Positions 1 through 6,242 of a stretch of 64,000 nucleotides of DNA are shown piece by piece. The stretch is from a beta proteobacterium AAP65 (GTDB lineage Bacteria > Pseudomonadota > Gammaproteobacteria > Burkholderiales > Burkholderiaceae_C). The notes beneath the pieces are model-generated. The model was not told the origin of the DNA. It saw nothing but the letters and a program-made list of their open reading frames with translations, and did not search any database. The first letter of the stretch is position 1; every line of letters starts with the position of its first letter. The position numbers were made by a program, and so were the translations under genes. The stretch spans positions 92,600 through 156,599 of the forward strand of contig LJHW01000026.1 in the NCBI GenBank assembly GCA_001295865.1, given 5' to 3'.

Positions 1-1
1 G

Positions 2-523
2 CGTGCCGGCGTGCAAGTGCAGCTGGGCCAGGGCTGGCCCTTGGGCGAAGCCGACGCGCGCACCGACCTGCTGCTCTGGGCCACCGGCGCACAGGCGCAA
101 GCCTGGCAGCGCGACCCCCAGCGCCGCGGCGCGCTGGCCGTAGACGAGGCCGGCTTCGTGCGTGTGGATGCCCAGCTGCGCTCGGTGTCACACCCGCAGG
201 TGCTGGCCGTGGGCGACTGCGCCGCCTGGGGCCAGCCCTTGCCCAAGGCCGGCGTGTACGCCGTGCGCATGGGCCCGGTGCTCACGCAGAACCTGCGCGC
301 CGCCCTCGGCCAGGGCGAGCCCCGCCGCTACACGCCGCAGCACCACTTCCTGGCGCTGCTGGCCACGGCCGATGGCCGCGCCATCGCCTCGCGCGGGCGC
401 TTTGGCCTGGAAGGCGCCTGGGCCTGGCGCTGGAAAGACCGCATCGACCGCGGCTTCATCCGCCGCTTCGCCGCCACCGGGCCCGCCTCAACACCGCTTG
501 TTCACCCTGGAGACCCCGCATGA
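2..523 (+). CDS. FAD-dependent NAD(P)H oxidoreductase, SelD-associated type (3' part)
   Basis: Only the C-terminal ~173 residues are in the window; the frame is open from base 2, so the start lies upstream. The segment reads as the end of a two-dinucleotide-binding flavoprotein: LLWATGA (NAD-domain end), then a VLAVGDCAAW motif that binds FAD in this fold, then a PKAGVYAVRMGP stretch and a basic tail ending WRWKDRIDRGFIRRF. This pattern matches the pyridine-nucleotide oxidoreductase often fused to or encoded beside selenophosphate synthetase SelD. Here it ends without a SelD domain, so it is the stand-alone form. Its stop overlaps the ATG of the next gene (ATGA), which carries GGAG eight bases upstream, so the two are probably co-translated. 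Substrate unknown. Confidence 0.8.
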   Translation, partial: RAGVQVQLGQGWPLGEADARTDLLLWATGAQAQAWQRDPQRRGALAVDEAGFVRVDAQLRSVSHPQVLAVGDCAAWGQPLPKAGVYAVRMGPVLTQNLRAALGQGEPRRYTPQHHFLALLATADGRAIASRGRFGLEGAWAWRWKDRIDRGFIRRFAATGPASTPLVHPGDPA

Positions 524-1431
524 AGTTCACACGCCGCCAGCTGCTGACCCACACCGCCGTCACCGCCGGCACCGGCCTCATCGCCGGCACGCTCGGCGCT
601 CCCGCCGTGCACGCACAAGGCGCCACGCTGAACTTCGGCGTCGGCATGTTCCAGCCCGACCGCGAGAAGAACGACGCCACCTACCGCCCGCTGGCCCAGC
701 ACCTGCAGCAGCGCCTGGGCCGCCCCGTGGCGCTGCGCACCGTGGACAGCTGGGAAGGCCTGGCCAAGAGCCTGGCCAACGGCGAAACCGACATCGCGCT
801 GATGGGCCCCTGGGGCTACGTGCTCGCCAACCACCACGCCGGCGCGCAGGCCGTGGCCACCATCCTCTACCAGGGCAAGCCCGAGTACTTCGCGATGATC
901 GTCACGCACCCGGGCTCGGGGCTGGAGACCATCGACGACCTGCTCGGCGCCAAGGGCCGCGGCCGCAGCTTCGCCTTCGGCGACAAGGGCTCGACCTCGG
1001 GCTACCTCATTCCCTTCCACCTCTTCCAGCAGCGCGGCATCGACCCCGAAAAGCACTTCGCCCGTGTGCTTTACACCAAGCACCAGGCCATACAGACGCA
1101 GGTGACGGCGGGCCAGCTCGACGCCGGTGCCGACTACAACCGCAACCGCACGGCGATGATCGAGCAGGGCCTGATCAAGGCCGAGCGCAGCAAGATCATC
1201 TGGCAGTCGGCCCCGCTGCCCAACGACGCCGTGGCCGTGCGCGAGGCGCTGTTCAAGGACACGGCCTTCGTGCAGCGCCTGCAGGCCGCGCTGGTGGAAG
1301 TAGGCCCGCTGCTGAAAACTCAGCCCGCGCTGCTGCCCGCCAATTACACCGGCTTCGTGGCCGCGGGCAACAACTTCTACAAGCCCATCCGCGACGCCGG
1401 CCTGGCCACCGGCAAGCTCGCGGCCAAGTGA
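520..1431 (+). CDS. PhnD-type ABC transporter substrate-binding protein, probable selenate/selenite binder
   Basis: 303 residues. A Tat-type signal (TRRQLL at residues 4-9, hydrophobic stretch, cleavage near AVHA at 32) sends it to the periplasm. The mature protein is a PhnD-like type 2 periplasmic binding protein: NFGVGMFQPDR at the mature N terminus, a Ser/Trp-rich ligand segment (DSWEGLAKSLANGETDIALMGPWGY) and the FGDKGSTSGYLIP phosphate-loop-like motif typical of PhnD. In known genomes one branch of this family occurs with selenium genes and is called a putative selenate ABC transporter binding protein. The SelD-type flavoprotein just upstream, and the absence of any phosphonate-degradation gene, favour that branch. 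Ligand identity is inferred, not proven; phosphite or phosphonate remains possible. Confidence 0.8.
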   Translation: MKFTRRQLLTHTAVTAGTGLIAGTLGAPAVHAQGATLNFGVGMFQPDREKNDATYRPLAQHLQQRLGRPVALRTVDSWEGLAKSLANGETDIALMGPWGYVLANHHAGAQAVATILYQGKPEYFAMIVTHPGSGLETIDDLLGAKGRGRSFAFGDKGSTSGYLIPFHLFQQRGIDPEKHFARVLYTKHQAIQTQVTAGQLDAGADYNRNRTAMIEQGLIKAERSKIIWQSAPLPNDAVAVREALFKDTAFVQRLQAALVEVGPLLKTQPALLPANYTGFVAAGNNFYKPIRDAGLATGKLAAK

Positions 1432-2327
1432 ACAGCGTCACCGCCCCCAGCCTGCAGGGCCTGCGCGTGCTGAGCCAGGGCCGCCGCGGCTTTGCGGCGC
1501 TGGTGGCGGCCTACGCGCTGTTGGTGGCGGCCTGCCTCTTCACGCTGCTGGCCGCGGGCGACCTGAGCTTCGGCCGCAACCCCTGGGAAAACCTGCTGAA
1601 GTCGCTGGGAGAATTTTCGCGGCCGAGTTTCCTGGACGTGTGGTTCGGCCCCGAACGCCTGGAATACCGCAGCGACGACGGCACGCTGCTGCGCGTGGAG
1701 AACCGCCGCGAGGTGGAAGCCAACTTCCTCGCCGCCCTGGGGCGCGCCACCTGGGTGACCTTCCAGATCGCCACGCTGGGCTCTTTGCTGGCCGCGCTGC
1801 TGGCGCTGCCGCTGGGCGTGCTGACGGCGCGCAACCTGCGCGCGCCGCGCCCGCTGGCCTGGGCCGCCAAGGGCGTGCTGGACGTGGCGCGCGCCGTGCA
1901 CACGCTGGTATTCGGGCTGGTGCTGGTGGGCATCGTCGGCCTCGGGCCCACCGCGGGCATCCTGGCCATCGCGCTGCATTCCATGGGCACTTACGGCAAG
2001 CTCTATGCCGAAAGCATCGAGACCCTGGACATGTCGGCGGTGGAGGCCGTGCGCGCTACCGGCGCCACGCCCACGCAGGTGTTTTTCCACGCGGTGTGGC
2101 CCTCGGTGCTGCCGCAGTTCGTCAGCAACCACCTCTACGTGTGGGAGTTCAACATCCGCGATTCCACCATCCTCGGCCTCATCGGCGCCGGCGGGCTGGG
2201 CCTCTTGATCAGCGAAGCGGTGAGCCTGTTCCAGTGGAGCCGGCTGGCCACGCTGTTGCTGGTGGTGATTGCGCTGGTGATGGCTTTTGATGCGCTCTCG
2301 CGGCGCATTCGCGCGGCTTTGCTGTGA
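1428..2327 (+). CDS. PhnE-type ABC transporter permease
   Basis: 299 residues, starting with GTG in a GTGA overlap with the stop of the binding-protein gene; no better start exists, since the frame runs far upstream only as an antisense-like open frame. Around six membrane segments are visible, with a periplasmic insertion (about residues 45-85) after the first. The cytoplasmic EAA loop, which docks the ATPase, is seen as EAVRATGATPTQVFFHAVWP, followed by an IRDSTILGLIGAGGLG segment characteristic of PhnE. It forms the inner-membrane channel for the adjacent binding protein and ATPase. A single permease gene means a homodimer is likely. Confidence 0.88.
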   Translation: MNSVTAPSLQGLRVLSQGRRGFAALVAAYALLVAACLFTLLAAGDLSFGRNPWENLLKSLGEFSRPSFLDVWFGPERLEYRSDDGTLLRVENRREVEANFLAALGRATWVTFQIATLGSLLAALLALPLGVLTARNLRAPRPLAWAAKGVLDVARAVHTLVFGLVLVGIVGLGPTAGILAIALHSMGTYGKLYAESIETLDMSAVEAVRATGATPTQVFFHAVWPSVLPQFVSNHLYVWEFNIRDSTILGLIGAGGLGLLISEAVSLFQWSRLATLLLVVIALVMAFDALSRRIRAALL

Positions 2328-3196
2328 TGAAGACACCCGTGCCGCTCGTGCAGGCGCAGGGCCTGGCCGTGACGGCCGGCCCACGCACGCTGCTGCAGGT
2401 GAAGGCGCTGCAGATCGCGGCCGGCGAACGTGTGGCCATCGTCGGCCCCAACGGCGCCGGCAAGAGCACGCTGCTGCGTGTGCTGGCCGGGCTGCCGGGG
2501 CCGGTGCAGGTGGCCGGGCAGGTGCAGGTGCTGGGGCGCGAGATCGTGAGCCGAGGCGAAGCCCCGGCGACCGCGCCGCTCACGCGCGGCCAGTGGCGCA
2601 GGCTGCGCAGCGAGATCGGCCTGGTCATGCAGGGCCTGCACCTCGTGCCGCGCCTGAGCGCGCGCGAGAACGTGCTCATCGGCGCGCTGGCTCGGCTGCA
2701 GGGCAGCGCCGCGCTGCTGAGTTGGGCGCGTGTGTTTCCAAAGGCGCTCCAAGCCGAGGCCGATGCGGCGCTGGCAGCACTCGGCCTGCAAGACCTGGCC
2801 GACACACGGGCCGACCGACTCTCTGGCGGCGAACGCCAGAAGGTCAGCCTGGCGCGCCTGCGCCTGCAACGCCCGCGCTTGGTGCTGGCCGACGAGCCCA
2901 CCTCGGCCCTGGACCCCAGCGCCACGCAGCAGGCCTGCGCCGCGCTGTGCGCCGCAGCGGCCGGCCCGGGGCAGGCGCTGGTGACGGTGGTGCACGACCT
3001 TCAGCTGCTGCCCGCATTGGCCACCCGCGTGCTGGGCCTGGCCCAAGGCCGGCTGCAGTGGGACCTGCCGCTCGCCGCCGTGAGCGACAACACCCTGCAA
3101 GCGCTGTACACCACACCGCCCAGCACCGCGGCCGGGCCGGCCGCGCACAGCCCACTTCACCCCACACCGCACCCCCTGGCCCATGCACAGCCCTGA
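2327..3196 (+). CDS. PhnC-type ABC transporter ATP-binding protein
   Basis: 289 residues from the ATG that overlaps the permease stop (TGATG); a GTG three bases earlier is an alternative. All ABC ATPase motifs are intact: Walker A GPNGAGKST (40-48), Q-loop region GLVMQGLHLVPRLSARENV, signature LSGGERQKVSLARL, Walker B LVLADEPTSALDP and the switch histidine in VTVVHDLQ. It powers the PhnD/PhnE-type importer encoded immediately upstream. The last ~30 residues are a Thr/Pro/His-rich tail that overlaps the next gene and is poorly typical of PhnC, so the C terminus may be poorly constrained. Confidence 0.88.
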   Translation: MKTPVPLVQAQGLAVTAGPRTLLQVKALQIAAGERVAIVGPNGAGKSTLLRVLAGLPGPVQVAGQVQVLGREIVSRGEAPATAPLTRGQWRRLRSEIGLVMQGLHLVPRLSARENVLIGALARLQGSAALLSWARVFPKALQAEADAALAALGLQDLADTRADRLSGGERQKVSLARLRLQRPRLVLADEPTSALDPSATQQACAALCAAAAGPGQALVTVVHDLQLLPALATRVLGLAQGRLQWDLPLAAVSDNTLQALYTTPPSTAAGPAAHSPLHPTPHPLAHAQP

Positions 3197-4220
3197 ACCC
3201 CACGCCGCAGCCGACGACCCGGCCCCCGGCCGCAGCTGCCCGCTGCACTACCGCTACGCGCCCGAGGTCTTCCGCGCGCCGCCACCGGCCGCGCTGCAGG
3301 GCCTGGAAGTGCTGTACGTGGTGGGCGGCCTCTACGGCAACCTGCAGGCGCTGCAGCGGGTGCTGGCGATGTTCGAGGCCGAGCGCGGGCGCAAGCGCCT
3401 GGTCTTCAACGGTGACTTCCACTGGTTCGACGCCGACCCCGCTGTCTTCGCCGCCGTGCAGCAGGGCGTGCTGGCGCACACCGCCTTGCGCGGCAATGTC
3501 GAAACCGAGCTGGCCGCCGAAGTGAGCGGCGACGAAGAAGACGCGGGCTGCGGCTGCGCCTACCCCGATTGGGTGGGCGACGAGGTGGTGAGCCGCAGCA
3601 ACCGCATCCTGGCCACGCTGCGCCGCGCCACCACGGCCGCGCAGCGCGCCGAACTGGCGGCCTTGCCGATGTGGCAACGCGCCGAAGTGGGCGGGCTGCA
3701 GCTCGGCATCGTGCACGGCGACGCCTGCTCGCTGGCCGGCTGGGGTTTTGCGCAAGAGCACCTGCAAGACGCCGCGCATCGCGAAACGGTGCGCGGCTGG
3801 TTTGCGCGCGCGGGTGTCGACGCCTTCGCCTGCACACACACCTGCCTGCCGGTCTTCCAGGGCTTGCAGGCTTCCGACGGCGCGGCGCATTGGGTCTTCA
3901 ACAACGGCGCCACCGGCATGCCCAACTTCGCGGGCGATGGCGCCGGCTTGCTCACGCGTGTGGCGCTGACACCTTGTGCGCCCGGCCTGCTCCGTTTCGG
4001 CACCCAGTTGCAGGCAGCCACCGGCACCGTGTACGCCGATGCGCTGGCGGTGGAAACCGACGCCGCCGCGGTGCAAGCCGAGTTTCTGCGCCAGTGGCCC
4101 GCAGGCAGTGACGCGCACGCGTCCTACTTCTCACGCATCCAGCGCGGCCCCGGCTACACGGTGGCGCAGGCGTTGCGCCCGCCATCAGCCTTGCCCCAGG
4201 CTCAAGCCAGCGTCTTGTAG
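3183..4220 (+). CDS. metallophosphoesterase-like protein with degenerate metal-binding motifs
   Basis: 345 residues, overlapping the ATPase gene by 14 bases. The order of calcineurin-type phosphoesterase motifs can be traced: motif I appears as GGLYGN (49-53 region) where the family has D-x-H-G-N, motif II as NGDFHWFD (76-83), motif III as RGNVETE (103-108), a later GIVHGD, and motif V as THTCLP instead of GHTH. Motif I therefore lacks both its Asp and His, and motif V lacks one His, while motifs II and III keep GD and GN. It has either lost activity or uses a changed metal site. It probably belongs to the same transcription unit as the importer. The pairing with a selenium-type transporter is suggestive, but no function is assigned. 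Its end overlaps the convergent GNAT gene by 19 bases. Confidence 0.65.
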   Translation: MHSPEPHAAADDPAPGRSCPLHYRYAPEVFRAPPPAALQGLEVLYVVGGLYGNLQALQRVLAMFEAERGRKRLVFNGDFHWFDADPAVFAAVQQGVLAHTALRGNVETELAAEVSGDEEDAGCGCAYPDWVGDEVVSRSNRILATLRRATTAAQRAELAALPMWQRAEVGGLQLGIVHGDACSLAGWGFAQEHLQDAAHRETVRGWFARAGVDAFACTHTCLPVFQGLQASDGAAHWVFNNGATGMPNFAGDGAGLLTRVALTPCAPGLLRFGTQLQAATGTVYADALAVETDAAAVQAEFLRQWPAGSDAHASYFSRIQRGPGYTVAQALRPPSALPQAQASVL

Positions 4221-4717
4221 AAAAAACGCGTGTCGCACAGCCCGCCCTGCGGCAGCAGCGCGTAGCCCGGCACCACGCCGGCCGACACCCAGCCGCCGCG
4301 GGTGTACAGGCGCTCGGCCTCGGGGCTGGCGGTGTCCAGCACCAAGAGCGTTTTGCCCTCGGCGCGGGCCACGCTTTCGGCCTCGGCCAGCAGCAAGGCG
4401 CCCAGGCCCAGCCGGCGCGCTTCGCGGTGCACCAGCATCTTGGCCAGGTCGGCGCGGTGCGGCTGGTTGGGTGGCTGTGCCAGCACCAGCTGCACCGTGC
4501 CGCGGAGCCGGCCGTCCACCTCGGCGACGATCAGCGCACGCTCGCCACGCGCCACACCGGCGGCCACGCCGCGCCAGAAGGCCAGCGCCTCGTCCACCGA
4601 AAACGGCAGCATGAAGCTCACCGAGGCGCCGCCCTGCACGCAGCTGTGCAGCACCTCGGCCAGGTCTTCGAGCTGCGCCGCGTTCACGGCACCCAGCCGT
4701 TGCAAACGCACCGTCAT
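4202..4717 (-). CDS. GNAT family N-acetyltransferase
   Basis: 171 residues. The fold is supported by the acetyl-CoA binding segment REARRLGLGALLLAEAE (R-x-x-G-x-G/A type) preceded by a beta strand LAKMLVHRE, and by the C-terminal region with LDTASPEAERLYTRGGW, the alpha4/beta6 part of GNAT enzymes. It would transfer an acetyl group from acetyl-CoA to an amine; the substrate cannot be told. Its ATG overlaps the stop of the XRE-cupin regulator gene (ATGA), so the two form an operon and the regulator may control a metabolite that this enzyme modifies. The start was chosen for this overlap; the frame stays open further upstream inside the regulator gene but without family-like sequence. Confidence 0.85.
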   Translation of the reverse strand: MTVRLQRLGAVNAAQLEDLAEVLHSCVQGGASVSFMLPFSVDEALAFWRGVAAGVARGERALIVAEVDGRLRGTVQLVLAQPPNQPHRADLAKMLVHREARRLGLGALLLAEAESVARAEGKTLLVLDTASPEAERLYTRGGWVSAGVVPGYALLPQGGLCDTRFFYKTLA

Positions 4718-5310
4718 GCCGCACCCCCTGGCGTGCCCAGCACCACGGCATAACGCGCCGGCCTGCGGCTGGGGTTGTGGAAGGCCACGGGCTGGTCGAG
4801 CTGCAAGGCCAGGCAATCCCCCGCGTCCAGGCGGTGCTGCGCGGTGCCCACCGTGATGTCGATGCGCCCTTCGATCACCCACACCTGCTGGTGCACCGGC
4901 GGCGTGCGTGCCGCGGTTTCGTAGGCCACGCGGGCACGCGGCGGGAAGTGCACGTCCACGATCTGGAAGGGCGCCGGCCAGCCCGCCGGCGACACGTTGC
5001 GCCGCACATAAGCCGAGCCCGGGTCTTGCCACGGCGGCTGCGCCGCGGCGCGCGCCAGCGGGCCGGGCGGCGTGCCACGGCCGATGGGGGCGTCGAACAG
5101 CGAGGCCAGCGTCACGCCCAGCGCCGTGGCCAGCTTCTCCAGCACCACGGCGGTGGCGCTGCTTTCGCTGCGTTCGATCAGCGAGATCATCGAGCGGCTG
5201 ACCCCCGAGCGCTGCGCCAGCGCTTCGAGCGACAGGCCGGCGGCGGCGCGCAGCGTGCGCACACGGGTGGCGATGCGCTCGTCCAGCGGCATCTTGGCGT
5301 CGTCCTTCAT
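4714..5310 (-). CDS. XRE-family transcriptional regulator with C-terminal cupin
   Basis: 198 residues from the ATG at 5310. An N-terminal lambda-repressor type helix-turn-helix (about residues 12-66: TLRAAAGLSLEALAQRSGVSRSMISLIERSE) is joined to a cupin sensor domain (about 110-195: PVHQQVWVIEGRIDITVG, DAGDCLALQL, VAFHNPS). This is the HipB/SutR-type architecture, where the cupin senses a small molecule and the protein commonly represses metabolic genes and itself. It is first in an operon with the GNAT gene. Ligand unknown. An ATG at 5292 is an alternative start. A longer frame reaching 5397 is unlikely, because the added residues lack conservation and would cover the short AT-rich promoter stretch near 5310-5335. 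Confidence 0.88.
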   Translation of the reverse strand: MKDDAKMPLDERIATRVRTLRAAAGLSLEALAQRSGVSRSMISLIERSESSATAVVLEKLATALGVTLASLFDAPIGRGTPPGPLARAAAQPPWQDPGSAYVRRNVSPAGWPAPFQIVDVHFPPRARVAYETAARTPPVHQQVWVIEGRIDITVGTAQHRLDAGDCLALQLDQPVAFHNPSRRPARYAVVLGTPGGAA

Positions 5311-5441
5311 AGTAGATTGATGTTCCACTTTAATGGATGCATCGTCAAGGCAGCGCGGGGCGGGGCGGCCCGCACGGCCCGCCCGGGCTCCGGACACAGC
5401 AGGCCGCGCCAGAATGGTGCTCCTCCCAGGAGACCCCGCCC

Positions 5442-5753
5442 ATGTCCGCCCCCGCCTACCTGATCGTCGCTATGCACATCACCGACCCGGTGCAGTACCA
5501 GCAGTACATGGCCGCTGCACCGGCCTGCGTGAAGGCGCACGGCGGTGAGTACCTCGTGCGCGGTGGCCGCCACGAAACGCTGGAAGGCGACTGGCAGCCG
5601 CACCGCGTGGCGATGCTGCGTTTTCCGAGCTACGAGCAGGCCAAGACCTTCTACGACAGCGAGTACGCGCAGAAGGTCATGCCGCTGCGCGCCGGCGCCA
5701 CGGCCTACTTCAACATGGTGCTGGTGGAAGGCGTGGCCGCGCCGGTGGCCTGA
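5442..5753 (+). CDS. DUF1330 family protein
   Basis: 103 residues, preceded by a clear GGAG ten bases before the ATG at 5442. The sequence shows the small alpha/beta ferredoxin-like barrel of the DUF1330 family: YLIVAMHITDPVQYQQYM, GGEYLVRGG, EGDWQPHRVAMLRFPSYEQA and FYDSEYAQKVMPLR. Members are cytoplasmic dimers of unknown biochemical role, often annotated only by domain. It sits alone between the divergent XRE-cupin regulator and a convergent glyoxalase-fold gene. Family assignment is firm; function is not. Confidence 0.9.
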   Translation: MSAPAYLIVAMHITDPVQYQQYMAAAPACVKAHGGEYLVRGGRHETLEGDWQPHRVAMLRFPSYEQAKTFYDSEYAQKVMPLRAGATAYFNMVLVEGVAAPVA

Positions 5754-5781
5754 GCCGGCCCCGGGCAGCGTGCAGCGGCGC

Positions 5782-6174
5782 TCAGCCGCCAACTGGCGTG
5801 CACAGCTCAACGAGACAGCCGTCGGGCGTGCGCACGTAGGACACCACCTGCCCCCAGGGCTGGGCCTTGGGCGCCATGAGCTCGCGCGCGCCGTGCTGCA
5901 GCGCCTGCGCATGTGCCGCCGGCACATCGGCCGTGACCAGCGCGACCTCCATGCCCAGCGGCTGGGCCGAATCGCTGGCGCGCACAAAACCATCGGGGAA
6001 ATGGCTGGCGCCGAGCTCGTGCGCCGCAAAGGACAAGGTGGTCTCGCCGGTATCGAGCTCGCCATAGGTGCCCGAAGGGTGCAGGAAACGCGTCTGCAAC
6101 CCGAAAGCCCGGCCGAAAAACGACAGGGATGCAGCCACATCGGGCACGTAGACGATGGTGTAGCCAAGCTTCAT
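5782..6174 (-). CDS. VOC family (glyoxalase/dioxygenase superfamily) protein
   Basis: 130 residues. It has two beta-alpha-beta-beta-beta modules of the vicinal-oxygen-chelate fold: IVYVPDVAASLSFFGRAFG at the start of the first, and MEVALVTADVPAAHAQALQHGA at the start of the second, ending YVRTPDGCLVELCTPV, where the Glu of the LVEL motif is a usual metal ligand. Some VOC members are lyases, isomerases or resistance proteins, and the substrate cannot be read from sequence. The start is set by MKLGYTIVYV, the normal N terminus of this group; sequence upstream of it is unlike the family. Confidence 0.85.
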   Translation of the reverse strand: MKLGYTIVYVPDVAASLSFFGRAFGLQTRFLHPSGTYGELDTGETTLSFAAHELGASHFPDGFVRASDSAQPLGMEVALVTADVPAAHAQALQHGARELMAPKAQPWGQVVSYVRTPDGCLVELCTPVGG

Positions 6175-6242
6175 GGCGGTGGTCTTTGGGTGGGGCAAGG
6201 GTGGCAGCCCGTTCAAGCCAGGTAAAACTGGAGTGCGGGTCT

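Noticed and set aside
520..3196. Naming the importer phnCDE for phosphonate
   Set aside because: Sequence family fits, but no phosphonate-use gene follows and the upstream flavoprotein points to selenium. Gene symbols were left empty.
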